A stretch of DNA of 64,000 nucleotides from Chloracidobacterium sp. (GCA_025057975.1 JANWUV010000007.1:143433-207432); one strand, 5' to 3'. Numbered from the stretch's first letter, positions 27,737-37,746 are shown. Notes: generated from the sequence alone by a model not told the origin. Numbers and translations are program-made.

Positions 27737-28231
27737 CTACCAACCCCACGAACCGGGGACGCCTTTGAACGGCCCCACAATGTCACTCGTGATCCACCCG
27801 CCGTAGAACCCACCCGGCTGTGGGATCACCTGCTCGTCGTCCACATAGCAGGCGTCCATTAGCCCGGCGTAGAAGGCAACGTAACCAGCGATAGGCGCAA
27901 ACGCTGCCGTTGGTTGCGGATAGCTCCAAGCGGCGTCTGGCGCTACCCGCTGGCCGACGCGGACGGCGTAGTACTGCGCCGCGCCCTTCCATTCGCAGTA
28001 CGATGTGCGCTGGCTGGCGATGAGCACATCCGGGAGAATGTCGTCAGGTGGAAAGTAGTACGTCGGCGGATGGCTGGTTTCAAGCACCCGCCACCCGCGC
28101 GTTGTGTCAGCGATGGTCGTCCCGGCAAAGACGACACGCAGCCGCTTCGCAGTACGCTCTAGGCGCGGCGGGCGCGGATAGTCCCACACGGATTCCTGTC
28201 CCGGTTGAGGCTGAAGAGGTTCGGGGCGCAT
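27737..28231 (-). CDS. DUF427 family protein
   Basis: A 164-residue cytoplasmic protein matching DUF427: KRLRVVFAGTTIADTTRGWRVLETSHPPTYYFPPDDI, CEWKGAAQYYAV and AWSYPQPTAAFAPIAGYVAFYAG (shown in pieces: YYFPPDDI, SYCEWKGAA, YVAFYAG). The family is a small beta-rich fold with a conserved Trp-Lys-Gly motif and no proven function; some members have been crystallised. It is upstream of and probably co-transcribed with sctT, but there is no reason to connect their roles. Confidence 0.85.
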   Translation of the reverse strand: MRPEPLQPQPGQESVWDYPRPPRLERTAKRLRVVFAGTTIADTTRGWRVLETSHPPTYYFPPDDILPDVLIASQRTSYCEWKGAAQYYAVRVGQRVAPDAAWSYPQPTAAFAPIAGYVAFYAGLMDACYVDDEQVIPQPGGFYGGWITSDIVGPFKGVPGSWGW

Positions 28232-28340
28232 AAACGTAATGTGGAAAGAATGGCTTGCGAAAATGACGCCGACGCGAAACAGTTACGTCCCCTGCCGGCC
28301 CCGTTGAACAACTTTCACCGAAGTTATGGAGCGCAACCCG

Positions 28341-29831
28341 ATGCCGACGATATGGCCGACCTCGTCGCTGCTGCTGACGGATTTATACCAGCTCACGATG
28401 GCGCAAGCTTACTGGAAGTCCGGGCGTGGTGAAAAGGAAGCCGTCTTCCAGATGTTCTTTCGCCGCCATCCCTTTGACGGGGGCTTTACAGTGGCGTGCG
28501 GACTGCACACGCTGATTGAGACCTTGACGCAGGCGACTTTCGAGGAAAGTGACCTAGCGTATCTGGCGACGCTGGAAGGACGTGATGGGCGGCCGCTATT
28601 TGAGACGGCGTTTCTTGAGACGCTGCGCGGCTTTCGGTTGGCCTGCGACATTGACGCCGTACCGGAAGGAACGGTGGTTTTCCCGTTCGAGCCGCTGGTT
28701 CGCGTGACAGGGCCATTGATGCAGGCCCAACTGTTGGAAACGATTATCCTCAATATCATCAACTTTCAGACGCTCATCGCCACCAAGGCTGCGCGGATTT
28801 GCATCGCAGCGCAGGGCGAGCCGGTCATTGAGTTCGGGTTGCGACGAGCGCAGGGGCCGGACGGCGGACTCTCGGCCAGCCGCGCTGCCTATGTCGGCGG
28901 CTGCGCGGCGACCTCCAACGTCTTGGCGGGGAAGGTGTACGGCATCCCCGTCCGTGGGACGCATGCCCATAGCTGGGTCATGTCGTTTGACGATGAACGC
29001 GAGGCGTTTCGAACGTACGCCGAGGTCATGCCCAACAACTGCATCTTTCTCGTGGACACCTACGATACGCTGGAAGGCGTCCGGCATGCGATTGAGGTCG
29101 GGCGGTGGCTGCGTGAGCAGGGCCATGAAATGGTTGGCATCCGGCTTGATTCGGGCGATCTGGCGTACCTGAGCATTGAAGCGCGTAAGCTGTTGGACGC
29201 CGCTGGCTTTCCCGACGCCGTCATCGTCGCCAGCAACGACCTTGACGAAACCATCATCAACAGCCTCAAGCAGCAGGGGGCATGCATCAATGTGTGGGGC
29301 GTCGGGACAAAGCTTGTCACCGGGTATGACCAACCAACGCTGGGCGGCGTGTACAAGTTGACGGCGCTGCGCGACCGCGACGCCGACGACTGGCGCTACT
29401 GTCTCAAACTCTCGGAACAGGCCGTCAAAATTTCGACGCCGGGCATCCACCAGGTACGACGCTTTAGCGTGGACGGCGAACTGCTTGCCGACGCGATTTA
29501 CGACGTTCGGCTGGGCGTCACCGAACCATGCGTCATCATTGACCCACTTGATCCAACGCGGCGCAAGCGGATTCCGGCTGAAGCCGCCTATGAAGACCTG
29601 CTTGTGCCGGTGTTTCGGGGCGGCGCGTGCGTGTATGACCCACCGGATTTGGAAACCGTCCGCCGGCGGGCGCAATCGGCTGTGGCACGGCTGTCGCCAG
29701 GACTGAAGCGGTTCGTCAATCCACACATTTACCCAACGGGGTTGGAGCAATCGCTGTACGACCTCAAGATGCGGCTCATCCTACAGGCGCGCAACGGTGG
29801 TCAGCCCGTCACGCGCCCGAAGTCGTCCTGA
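28341..29831 (+). CDS. pncB: nicotinate phosphoribosyltransferase
   Basis: Salvages nicotinate to nicotinate mononucleotide in the Preiss-Handler route. The 496-residue protein opens with SLLLTDLYQLTMAQAYW, has the core EFGLRRAQGPDGGLSASRAAYVGG, THAHSWVMSF with the catalytic-site His, VDTYDTLEGV and GIRLDSGDLAYLS, and closes with a C-terminal extension typical of the longer bacterial group. I favour ATG 28341 because GGAG lies 9 bases before it; ATG 28326 is possible and adds five residues. With nadE at the left edge, both the salvage and the amidation step of NAD synthesis occur in this window. Confidence 0.94.
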   Translation: MPTIWPTSSLLLTDLYQLTMAQAYWKSGRGEKEAVFQMFFRRHPFDGGFTVACGLHTLIETLTQATFEESDLAYLATLEGRDGRPLFETAFLETLRGFRLACDIDAVPEGTVVFPFEPLVRVTGPLMQAQLLETIILNIINFQTLIATKAARICIAAQGEPVIEFGLRRAQGPDGGLSASRAAYVGGCAATSNVLAGKVYGIPVRGTHAHSWVMSFDDEREAFRTYAEVMPNNCIFLVDTYDTLEGVRHAIEVGRWLREQGHEMVGIRLDSGDLAYLSIEARKLLDAAGFPDAVIVASNDLDETIINSLKQQGACINVWGVGTKLVTGYDQPTLGGVYKLTALRDRDADDWRYCLKLSEQAVKISTPGIHQVRRFSVDGELLADAIYDVRLGVTEPCVIIDPLDPTRRKRIPAEAAYEDLLVPVFRGGACVYDPPDLETVRRRAQSAVARLSPGLKRFVNPHIYPTGLEQSLYDLKMRLILQARNGGQPVTRPKSS

Positions 29832-30196
29832 AGACGTATGATGTCGTCTTCGCCGAGGTAATCGCCGCGCTGGATTTCAATCAGCACCAGCAGTTCCGCG
29901 CCGGGGTTGGCGATGCGATGCGCCGCGCCGATGGGTACGTCAACGGCTTCACCTACGCGAACCAACCGCTCGTCGCCGTCAAGCGTGACCTGAGCGCAGC
30001 CTTGGACGACCATCCAGTGTTCGTGCCGCCGCGCGTGTTTCTGGTAACTCATGCGCTTACCGGGCAGCACTTCGATGCGCTTGACCTTGTATCCCGGCCC
30101 GGCGTCGAGAACGGCGTACTGCCCCCATGGGCGCGTTTCACGTTCCAGCGCCGACCGCTGCTCCGTGCTGTCGAGGTTTGCCGTCACTGTGTTCAT
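29801..30196 (-). CDS. cupin, mannose-6-phosphate isomerase type II-like
   Basis: A 131-residue single cupin domain with the ERETRPWGQYAVLDAGPGYKVKRIEVLPGKRMSYQKHARRHEHW core (seen as RPWGQY, KVKRIEVLPG, QKHARRHEHW) and the second motif DVPIGAAHRIANPG. This is the stand-alone C-terminal domain of the mannose-1-phosphate guanylyltransferase/isomerase family, which interconverts mannose and fructose 6-phosphates; stand-alone forms may act in sugar-nucleotide supply. ATG at 30196 is chosen by family length. Its 3' end overlaps the convergent pncB by about 30 bases. Confidence 0.85.
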   Translation of the reverse strand: MNTVTANLDSTEQRSALERETRPWGQYAVLDAGPGYKVKRIEVLPGKRMSYQKHARRHEHWMVVQGCAQVTLDGDERLVRVGEAVDVPIGAAHRIANPGAELLVLIEIQRGDYLGEDDIIRLQDDFGRVTG

Positions 30197-30425
30197 AGGT
30201 GGGCTTGTCGGCGGCGGGATGATGCCCGACACGCATCGCGATTGCAACCGCTCCGGCGGACGACCTAGGCCGCGCGGAGTGAACGCGCAAGCTCACGGTG
30301 AACGCACGACGGATGACGCAACGCGCTCTCCACCGATAGCGGGCCGGGAAGGCCATCCGCCCGCACCGAACCAGATACAGCCCCACCGACGCCGGAAAGA
30401 CGTACCGCGCCCGTACCGAAAGCGC

Positions 30426-32612
30426 CTACTTGATGACCGTCTCGGCGTCACCGTCCTTTGACTGATTTCGGCCGCTGCGGGCGCGCTCCATCATCTCAAT
30501 GACTTGGTTGATCCACTGCTCGCCCGGCAAACGGAAACCAAGCTGCTCCATGTGCAGCACGCCATCGGGGCTGATCAGCCAGTTGCGCGGGATTGAAAGC
30601 TGCGGCACAACCTGCTCAACATAGGCTTTGGCCGGCACCACCGGAAAGGTGTAGCCCTGCTTCTTCACGAAAGGTTCAATCAAGCCGACATCCTCATCCA
30701 CGTTGAAGGAAAGAATCACCACGTCTTGTCGGTTCTTGACCCGCTCGTAGAGTTTCTGTATGTGCGGCAACTCCTGCTTACACGGGCCGCACCACGTCGC
30801 CCAGATGTTGATGAGCGCCGTCTTGCCGCGCAGGTCGGCCAACTTCCACGTCCTGCCCCCTAAGTCGCTGAGGGTGAAATCCGGCAACGGCGTATCGCGT
30901 TTCATCCAACCGATGGTCGCCGGCGCCGGCGGCGGCGTTTTTGGCGGCGAAGGCAGGTGGCTCAAACCGAAAGCCTTCCATCCATCCTCCGTCCCGCCCG
31001 CCGCCGACCATAGCGTTTGGGCTTTCTCCGGCCGCCCGGCGCGTTGGTAAAACACGATGGCATCCAGCTTACGACCTTCGGCTTCCGCCAGCCGCCCCGA
31101 CCACTCCCAGAACAGCCGTTCCAAGCGGACCTTCCAAACCGGCGACGAACCGCCCACCGCCGGTTCGGACGCCTCCCGCCCCGGCGTCAGCGCCGCTCTC
31201 ATCTCGGTCAAGATGTCCCGCGCTTGGTCGTACCGCTGCATTTCCAAGTACAGGTCAAACAGCAGCGACCAACCTTCCTCACGAGCAAGAGCCATGTTGT
31301 TTTCAAAAATTTTCTTCATCTCCGGCGTCGCCGCTTGGCTTTCCCCATGACGCTCAAGCTGTCGCAGTCCGGCCTGAATCAGTCCGGGGATTTGATCCAG
31401 CCGAAGTTTGCGCTTGGCGTACTGCCGTGCAATGCGCATTTGAATGGGCGGTACGGCGTACACCACCTCCGATGGTCGATCAAGGACGCGCAGCAACGCA
31501 TCGGCGGCGCGTAGCACCTGCGCATCGGGGCTGTCCGGCAGCATCGCCAACGCCTCAAAGTGTTGCAGCCGGGCGTAAAAGTCATCTGGTAGGACGCGAA
31601 TCTTCTGTTCCGTATGCTGTAAAAGCGCCCGGTAATAGGACTGAAGTTGCTCCGGGGTCGCCGACGCATCGGGATAGGGATGCTCAGCCTGCCACCGTTT
31701 GTCCAGAATTTCCCACCGCCACTTGGAATAGGGAAAAAACTGTTCGAGTTGTGCTTCAACCCATCGCCGGCCGTCTTCATCCGAGATGTAGCCGTAGCCT
31801 TCGTAGAGCGTTCGCAGCCAAGGCTCATCTACGACGCGATGTTGCGCCCGCAGGCGTTGCAAATCGCTTTGAATCATGCGGCGCAGTTGCGCGTGCTCGG
31901 CGACCGTCCGCGCGCGAAATTCGATGCGCCACAGTTGGACATACGCCGCCGCCGCTTCGCGGTCTTGCGCTTTCCGCAGTCGCGCCCGCAGGCGCTCCGC
32001 CGTTGTCTGTAGTTCCGTCGGGTCGGTGATGAGTGAAGCGTAGGCGTAGCCCGCCAAACTGTTCGGGCAAAGCCGCATAAACTCGCTCAAATGGCGACGC
32101 GCACGCTCTTTGTCTCGATACTGGTAAAGCTTCGTCATCAGGAGATGCAGTTGTGGACAGGTCGGCGCCGTCGCCAGCGCACGCTCACCGACGGCGGCGG
32201 CCGCCTCCCACTGCTGAGGCCCCAGCGCACAGGCGTACAGGTACTGGGCGACCGGATTGTGCGGCTCCCGTTCGGCCCAGGCTTGATACTCGGCGATTAG
32301 ACGCGGGCGCGCGTCCGAGTTCTCCGAATCAGCCAAAACCACCGTCTGGTAGCGCCGATGAACAAACGGATCGCTGGGATGCTGCTTCAGCAACGCCTGC
32401 AACCGCTGAAGTCGCCGGTGGTAAAACGCTTCGTGCGGCTTGTCGCCCTGTTCATCGGCGGAGGACAGCCGTTCCAACGCCGCCTTGACCTTCGGCGACG
32501 GTTCGCACGGACAGCCCACAGCCTGCGCCCGGCCGTGACTGTGAAGTGACGCCACGACGACAAAGGCCGCCAAGCCCCGTGGCGCGCCAGACAACCAGCG
32601 TTTGAAAGCCAT
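30426..32612 (-). CDS. secreted TPR protein with C-terminal thioredoxin (TlpA-like) domain
   Basis: A 728-residue exported protein. A signal peptide (MAFKRWLSGAPRGLAAFVVV) is followed by about 500 residues of helical TPR-like repeats and then a TlpA/ResA-type thioredoxin domain: PLPDFTLSDLGGRTWKLADL, the redox motif WATWCGPCKQELP, and a conserved cis-Pro region LSIPRNWLI. It should reduce or exchange disulfides outside the cytoplasm, with the TPR part giving partner specificity. It stands alone between a cupin and an M61 peptidase gene; the real substrate is unknown. Confidence 0.88.
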   Translation of the reverse strand: MAFKRWLSGAPRGLAAFVVVASLHSHGRAQAVGCPCEPSPKVKAALERLSSADEQGDKPHEAFYHRRLQRLQALLKQHPSDPFVHRRYQTVVLADSENSDARPRLIAEYQAWAEREPHNPVAQYLYACALGPQQWEAAAAVGERALATAPTCPQLHLLMTKLYQYRDKERARRHLSEFMRLCPNSLAGYAYASLITDPTELQTTAERLRARLRKAQDREAAAAYVQLWRIEFRARTVAEHAQLRRMIQSDLQRLRAQHRVVDEPWLRTLYEGYGYISDEDGRRWVEAQLEQFFPYSKWRWEILDKRWQAEHPYPDASATPEQLQSYYRALLQHTEQKIRVLPDDFYARLQHFEALAMLPDSPDAQVLRAADALLRVLDRPSEVVYAVPPIQMRIARQYAKRKLRLDQIPGLIQAGLRQLERHGESQAATPEMKKIFENNMALAREEGWSLLFDLYLEMQRYDQARDILTEMRAALTPGREASEPAVGGSSPVWKVRLERLFWEWSGRLAEAEGRKLDAIVFYQRAGRPEKAQTLWSAAGGTEDGWKAFGLSHLPSPPKTPPPAPATIGWMKRDTPLPDFTLSDLGGRTWKLADLRGKTALINIWATWCGPCKQELPHIQKLYERVKNRQDVVILSFNVDEDVGLIEPFVKKQGYTFPVVPAKAYVEQVVPQLSIPRNWLISPDGVLHMEQLGFRLPGEQWINQVIEMMERARSGRNQSKDGDAETVIK

Positions 32613-32721
32613 GCTCGCCTCCTAACTTGTCGCGTTCCGTCTGCAAGACGGGCGGCAGAATACTGTGGCGGCGCAACGGCTTCAACCGACTGGAACGCTG
32701 CACGCCGTACGCGATCAACGG

Positions 32722-34542
32722 TTACTCGCCGCGCAACGCCGTCCGAATCGCCTTCTGCGCCGGCGTCGGATTTGGCGCAGGACCGACCGCGACATCCAAC
32801 GTCGTCACGACTTCCGGCGTCAGCGTGACCGTCACGGGACGTTTGTCGCGCAGGACGGTCAGTTTGACCGGCGTGTTGGGGCGTAATGTCGCCAAGACGG
32901 TTTCAAAGTCGTCTTCACTGCGTACGGGCTTACCGGCGACCGTGCGCAGCAGGTCGCCCTCTTCCAGCTCGGAGGCGCCGGCCGGGGAATCCGGTTCAAT
33001 TTCAACGATTTCCAAACCGGCCGGCGTCGCTTCCCACTCGAAGCCGAAATCCAGTTCGGTCAATGGTTCGACAAGCATCGTCATCCCGGCCTGAGCCAGC
33101 GCGGTTTCCATCGGCAGGTCGTCCGTCCCTTCGACAAAACGCTGGAAGAACGGCCTCAGGTCGCCGTCCGCCAGTTCGCCGGCCAGTCGCACGATGTCGG
33201 CGGCGCAGTAGCCGGGGCCGTTCGCTGGAAACTCGCGCAACAGCCGCTGCATGAGATCATCAAGGCCGCGCGCATTCGCCGTGCGGACGCGCAGTTCGAT
33301 GTCCAGCAGCAAACCGACCAAAAAGCCCTTGCGGTAGTAATCCAGCGGAATGTCCTCAAAGTTGCTCGTTCCGGTCAGCCACGTCGCCAGCGAAGCGTCG
33401 GCGAGGCTGACGGCTTTGGCGGCCGGGTTGTTGATCACGTAGGCCAGCGCATTCTGAACGGCCTCGTCAAAGTCGGCGGCGGTGATGAGACCCGCCCGCC
33501 GCAAACCACGCCAAGCGTAGTATTCCGTCACGCCCTCGGCGAACCACAACTGCGGCGTGTACAACTCACGGTCGAGCGCGTAGTCGGCGAACTCGCACGG
33601 TTTGAGGCGCTTGACGTTCCACGCATGAAAAAACTCATGCGCCGTCACGGCCAGGAAGTTTTTGGCGCGCGGGTTGTCAAGCAAAGTTTCGGGCGCATAG
33701 TTGATGAGCGTCCCGTTGGCATGTTCGAGACCCTCCAGCCGTTCCTCGTCTTCGTCTTCAAGCGGGGCATACTGGAACATGTACCGCTCGAAGGGCAGTC
33801 CGCCCATCAGATCGGCGTAGGTCTCAACAAGCTTGGCGACCACAGCCTTCAAACCCGCCGGGTCTTTGGGCGGACGTGCTGTGACGACGCTGATGGGCTT
33901 GTCGCGGACGGTGAAATCCAAGCGCGTCAGGCGGCCGACAAGCAGCGGCGCGTCAATCAGCGCGTCGTAGCTTTCCGCTGCATAGTCGCCCTCCGGCCGT
34001 TGGTTGAGCGGGACAGCCGCCTGCCAACCCGGCGGCAGGCGCAGGGTCAGCGTGGCGGGCAGACGCCGACTATCGGGCAAGTACAGGAACGTCGCCGCCC
34101 CGACCAATTGACCGTAATCGTCGCCCAACCAGTTGGAATCCACGCTTTGCCGGTCGCACAGCACACTGTAGCGCAGAACGACAGTAGGTTGGTTGCGGCA
34201 CGTCACACGCCAAGTTTGTTTGTCGCGGCGCTGCACGGGCAGCGGCTTGCCGTCCGGGGTTTGCGCCGTCAGGTCGAAGAGGTTTTTAGCGTGGTTAAGG
34301 ATTTCGTACGAACCGGGCGTCCAAGCCGGCAACGCCACATCGAAGGCGTCGCGGTTGGCGAGGTTGCGGATGGTCATTTCAATCTCGGCTTCGGCGTCGC
34401 CGGACGCGGTGATGGTCACGCGATAAGCGATTGCCGGCTGCGCCGCCGCCGGTGATGGCCAGCCCAGAACGCCGAGCCAGAGCACAAACCAAACGCCGGA
34501 GCGGTACGGCAGCCCCCGTACCCAACAGTGGAGAAAAGACAT
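32722..34542 (-). CDS. M61-family metallo-aminopeptidase with C-terminal PDZ domain
   Basis: A 606-residue exported peptidase. The signal peptide ends at AAAQ; an N-terminal beta domain (YRVTITASGDAEAEIEMTI) is followed by the gluzincin catalytic domain with HEFFHAWNVKRLKP (zinc histidines and catalytic Glu) and AEGVTEYYAWRG (third ligand Glu). A PDZ domain closes the protein (GLEIVEIEPDSPAGASELEEGD). This is the layout of bacterial glycyl aminopeptidases, which trim Gly/Ala N-termini. Expression is probably independent: about 110 bases separate it from the TPR-thioredoxin gene on the same strand. Confidence 0.92.
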   Translation of the reverse strand: MSFLHCWVRGLPYRSGVWFVLWLGVLGWPSPAAAQPAIAYRVTITASGDAEAEIEMTIRNLANRDAFDVALPAWTPGSYEILNHAKNLFDLTAQTPDGKPLPVQRRDKQTWRVTCRNQPTVVLRYSVLCDRQSVDSNWLGDDYGQLVGAATFLYLPDSRRLPATLTLRLPPGWQAAVPLNQRPEGDYAAESYDALIDAPLLVGRLTRLDFTVRDKPISVVTARPPKDPAGLKAVVAKLVETYADLMGGLPFERYMFQYAPLEDEDEERLEGLEHANGTLINYAPETLLDNPRAKNFLAVTAHEFFHAWNVKRLKPCEFADYALDRELYTPQLWFAEGVTEYYAWRGLRRAGLITAADFDEAVQNALAYVINNPAAKAVSLADASLATWLTGTSNFEDIPLDYYRKGFLVGLLLDIELRVRTANARGLDDLMQRLLREFPANGPGYCAADIVRLAGELADGDLRPFFQRFVEGTDDLPMETALAQAGMTMLVEPLTELDFGFEWEATPAGLEIVEIEPDSPAGASELEEGDLLRTVAGKPVRSEDDFETVLATLRPNTPVKLTVLRDKRPVTVTLTPEVVTTLDVAVGPAPNPTPAQKAIRTALRGE

Positions 34543-34754
34543 AAGCCGGTGGAACTCGCTGGGAGACGAAGATGGGATGATACTTTGGTGAAATCGGAGC
34601 GGCCGGCGCGACGGACGCCGACGCCAGTGAACGTGTCAAGCGGCGACGCGCCTACGGCGGTTGGTGGACGCCGGCGGCGGCCTGTGAAAAACTCGCACTC
34701 CCATCACCTTATCGCGGATTAACGCTGTTCTTCCAAGACACGCACAACAAAAGC

Positions 34755-35564
34755 ATGCTCATGGAACGCGCCATCGAAAAATACATCCTTGAGAAAGAAC
34801 CGTTCTACCTGCCGGTCGGCAACGAAGTCGAGTTGTTCACGGCGGCGTATCAGGCGAAGTTGCCGGTGATGTTGAAAGGCCCGACGGGCTGTGGGAAGAC
34901 CCGCTTTGTCGAACATATGGCGTGGCGCTTCAAGCGGCCGCTGGTGACGGTCGCCTGTCACGAAGACCTGTCGGCGACCGATCTGGTCGGGCGTTACCTA
35001 CTGGAGGGTGAAGAGACCGTCTGGCACGACGGGCCGCTGACGTTGGCCGTCAAGCACGGCGCAATGTGCTACTTGGATGAAGTTGTCGAGGCGCGCAAAG
35101 ACACGCTGGTGCTGATCCACCCGCTGACGGATGACCGGCGCATTCTGCCGGTCGAGAAGCGCCGCATCGTCATTGAAGCGCCCGACGAGTTTCAGTTTGT
35201 TATTTCCTACAATCCGGGCTACCAGAGCGTGCTGAAGGATTTGAAGCAGTCCACGCGGCAGCGTTTCGTGGCGATTGAGTTCGACTACCCGCCGTTTGAA
35301 ATCGAGACGGCGATTGTCGTCCGCGAAGGCGGGGTGGATGAAGCGACAGCGCGCGACTTGGTGACGATTGGCCAGAAGGTTCGCAACCTGCGCGGCCACG
35401 GGCTTGAAGAAGGGGTCTCCACACGCCTGCTGGTTTACGCGGCGCAGCTTATCCGAGGCGGCGTTGCGCCGGTCAGCGCCTGTCAAGCGGCGATTGTCAA
35501 CCCGATTACCGACGACCGTGACCTCCAACGCAGCATTCAGGAAATCATCACAACCGTGATGTAG
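34755..35564 (+). CDS. MoxR-type AAA+ ATPase, CbbQ/NorQ branch
   Basis: A 269-residue AAA+ protein with Walker [12 protein letters not shown], Walker [14 protein letters not shown], and sensor 1 [12 protein letters not shown]. The opening [21 protein letters not shown] and the short lid at the C-terminus match the CbbQ/NorQ/GvpN branch, which remodels metalloenzymes together with a von Willebrand-A partner (CbbO/NorD type). No such partner is adjacent: the next gene is an opposing phosphatase. ATG at 34755 or 34761 are both possible. The target is unknown. Confidence 0.88.
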   Translation: MLMERAIEKYILEKEPFYLPVGNEVELFTAAYQAKLPVMLKGPTGCGKTRFVEHMAWRFKRPLVTVACHEDLSATDLVGRYLLEGEETVWHDGPLTLAVKHGAMCYLDEVVEARKDTLVLIHPLTDDRRILPVEKRRIVIEAPDEFQFVISYNPGYQSVLKDLKQSTRQRFVAIEFDYPPFEIETAIVVREGGVDEATARDLVTIGQKVRNLRGHGLEEGVSTRLLVYAAQLIRGGVAPVSACQAAIVNPITDDRDLQRSIQEIITTVM

Positions 35565-35571
35565 CGCGCGG

Positions 35572-36066
35572 TCACATAAGGTCGCCGCCCGCTGATGTCT
35601 GCCGGCTGCGGATGTGCGCCAAGAGGTTGCGCGCCGCCATCTCAAGCGCACCGTACACCAACTCAAAACCTTCCTCGCCGCCGGCGTATGGATCGGGAAC
35701 TTCAGCCACGCCAAGGGAGGGCGCAAACTCCAGCATCATGTAGAGCTTATGTTCACAGCCCTTTGGACAGAGCGAGCGCAGGTAGGCATGGTTGGCGCGG
35801 TCCATCGCTAGTAGGTAATCAAACCGCTGAAAGTCATCCCGCTGAACCTCGCGTGACCGCAAATCGCTGATGTCTATGCCACGCTTGAGCATCGTCCGTT
35901 GCGCGCGTGGGTCAGGGGGTTCGCCAATCCGCAGGGGTGAAATGGCGGCTGAGTCAGTTTCGATCACGTCGGCAAGGCCAGCCTCAGCGACGAGGTGACG
36001 GAAAATACCTTCCGCCATTGGCGACCGACAAATATTGGCAGTGCAAACAAACAAAACTCGAATCAT
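35572..36066 (-). CDS. low-molecular-weight protein tyrosine phosphatase
   Basis: A 164-residue phosphatase. The P-loop CTANICRSPMAEG (C-x5-R-S) is at residues 8-20 and the general-acid Asp is in VPDPYAGGEEGF near the C-terminus. Family members dephosphorylate tyrosine on kinases of polysaccharide export or on arginine-phosphorylated proteins; the substrate cannot be read from this sequence. Its stop lies 8 bases from the convergent ATPase gene. Confidence 0.92.
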   Translation of the reverse strand: MIRVLFVCTANICRSPMAEGIFRHLVAEAGLADVIETDSAAISPLRIGEPPDPRAQRTMLKRGIDISDLRSREVQRDDFQRFDYLLAMDRANHAYLRSLCPKGCEHKLYMMLEFAPSLGVAEVPDPYAGGEEGFELVYGALEMAARNLLAHIRSRQTSAGGDLM

Positions 36067-36102
36067 TATGCGTTACTTCAAACCAGACTTTGAATATGTT
36101 TG

Positions 36103-36798
36103 ATGGAGCTTGATATGGAGCAAGCTGGAATTGCAAGCGGGGCCAACCGTCCCGACCAAGGGACGATTTCTGCGACGCGCCAGTCGCCGTTGGTGTTGCT
36201 TGCGCCGCTTTCGCTTCAGTCCTGCGCCGCTGCATCGCTGCGTCCGCCGACGACGCCCGCCCCCACCGCTTCTGAGCGCCTGCGCGCGGCGGCAACGGAA
36301 GCCGGCGTCCCGTTCCCGCTTGAGCAGGTTGCGCTGCGCGTCTGTAAGCGCTTACGCCGGCTTGAGTTATGGTCTGGTGGGGTTTGCGTCAAAACCTACC
36401 GCGTCGCCTTAGGCGCTGAACCCAATCTGGATAAGGAATGGGAGGGTGATCAGCGAACGCCGGTGGGTGATTTCTACGTTTGCACGCGCAATGAGCGCAG
36501 CCGTTTCCACTTGTTTTTGGGGTTGAGTTACCCAAACGCAGAAGATGCCGTGCGCGGGCTGCGCGCTGGACTCATCAGCCGCGAGCAGCATGACGCCATC
36601 CTGCAGGCGCAGCGCGCGCGGGCGCGTCCGCCGTGGGATACGCCGCTGGGTGGGGAAATCGGCATCCACGGCGGGGGCGTCAACACCGACTGGACTGCGG
36701 GATGCGTGGCGTTGGACAACGCCGACATCGAGGAACTGTGGTTGGCCTGCCCGCTCGGGACACCGGTCACCATCACGCTTCCACCCGCACCGGGTTGA
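36103..36798 (+). CDS. L,D-transpeptidase (YkuD family)
   Basis: A 231-residue protein with a C-terminal YkuD catalytic domain. Features: RLELWSGGVCVKTYRVALG, DQRTPVGDFYVCTRN and the catalytic block IGIHGGGVNTDWTAGCVAL, where the His and the Cys (GC) are in the usual HGxxx...S/T-x-GC spacing (Thr replaces the common Ser). It likely makes 3-3 cross-links in peptidoglycan or attaches proteins to it. The N-terminus (about 60 residues) is Ala/Pro rich with a weak hydrophobic run LLAPLSLQSC that may be an export or lipoprotein signal. The exact start among ATG 36103 and 36115 is uncertain. Confidence 0.85.
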   Translation: MELDMEQAGIASGANRPDQGTISATRQSPLVLLAPLSLQSCAAASLRPPTTPAPTASERLRAAATEAGVPFPLEQVALRVCKRLRRLELWSGGVCVKTYRVALGAEPNLDKEWEGDQRTPVGDFYVCTRNERSRFHLFLGLSYPNAEDAVRGLRAGLISREQHDAILQAQRARARPPWDTPLGGEIGIHGGGVNTDWTAGCVALDNADIEELWLACPLGTPVTITLPPAPG

Positions 36799-36879
36799 CT
36801 TTCGGCGCTCAGTCGCCAAGCTTACTTGCCAATGTTCACCGGCGACGCCTGATTCCATCCTGTACCACGGTATTCCAGT

Positions 36880-37746
36880 ATGTCCTCTGTCATGCTCCGC
36901 TCGACGCCTCGCCCGTCCCCGGCTCGTCGCAACGCTTGGCGCCGGCTGTCTTTGGTGGGTTTGTGGATGGTTCTGTTGCTGACGACCGCCTGTCAGAAGC
37001 AGGAACCGGTGGTGACGGTACAAACGGAACCTGAAGCCAACGAGATCATCGCCGTCCTCCAAGACCGCGGTATTGAAGCCAAAAAGGAACCCGCTGGGGG
37101 CGAAGACCAAAAGGGTTGGCGCATCCTCGTTATTGAAGACGCCTTCGCTTCGGGTAAGGCGGCGCTGGCCATTCGCATCCTACAGGAACTAGGGCTACCG
37201 CGCCCCACGGGGACAGGGCTAGGTGAAGATACCGGCGGCGGGACGTTCGGCGGTCTTTCGCCTACGGCGGAAGAGGCTAAGAAAATCAAACAAATCAAAA
37301 CGGAAATCGAGCGCCAGTTACGCCAGTTGCCGGACGTGGCGCGGGTGAGCGTCAACATTGTGCTGCCGGAAAAGGACATCGCCAGCTTGCAGCCGACGCC
37401 GGCCAAAGCTTCGGTGCTGTTGGTGACAACATCCGCCGAAACCCGCTTCAAAGAAGACGACGTGAAACGGCTTGTCACTGGCGGCGTTCCCAACTTGGAC
37501 GCTAACAACGTGGTGGTGACGATCTTCTCCGAGCCGCCGCGTCAGCTTGAGGCGCAACTGGCCGACATCGAGAAACGGGCGAAAATCAACAAGCTGGTGA
37601 CGCTGGTCGGCGTTTCAATCGTGGTCACTGTCCTTGGGCTGGGCGGTTTCCTGTTCTACGCCAAACGTCGTCAAGCGGCCGCCGGGACAACGAACGCAGC
37701 GCCCGCGCCGGCCGCCAGCGGTGAACGTAAACAGTTACAGGCGTGA
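36880..37746 (+). CDS. sctJ: type III secretion inner-ring lipoprotein SctJ (YscJ/PrgK type)
   Basis: A 288-residue protein of the inner-membrane ring of the type III basal body. A lipoprotein signal (GLWMVLLLTTAC, lipid Cys38) leads to the first ring-building motif domain (TEPEANEIIAVLQDRGIEAKK) and the second (IERQLRQLPDVARVSVNIVLP, ASVLLVTT, VKRLVTGGVPNLDANNVVVTI); a TM helix sits near residues 232-255 with a short tail. Flagellar FliF is about twice as long and has an N-terminal TM rather than a lipidated Cys, so this protein points to a non-flagellar system. It converges with the sctQ-sctS operon, 22 bases apart. Confidence 0.9.
   Translation: MSSVMLRSTPRPSPARRNAWRRLSLVGLWMVLLLTTACQKQEPVVTVQTEPEANEIIAVLQDRGIEAKKEPAGGEDQKGWRILVIEDAFASGKAALAIRILQELGLPRPTGTGLGEDTGGGTFGGLSPTAEEAKKIKQIKTEIERQLRQLPDVARVSVNIVLPEKDIASLQPTPAKASVLLVTTSAETRFKEDDVKRLVTGGVPNLDANNVVVTIFSEPPRQLEAQLADIEKRAKINKLVTLVGVSIVVTVLGLGGFLFYAKRRQAAAGTTNAAPAPAASGERKQLQA

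Noticed and set aside
30941..32029. 362-codon plus-strand frame antisense to the TPR-thioredoxin gene
   Set aside because: Low-complexity Pro/Arg/Ala translation without start signal; the minus strand encodes recognisable TPR and thioredoxin sequence.
33625..34455. 276-codon plus-strand frame inside the M61 peptidase region
   Set aside because: Shadow of the peptidase, which has HExxH and PDZ on the minus strand.
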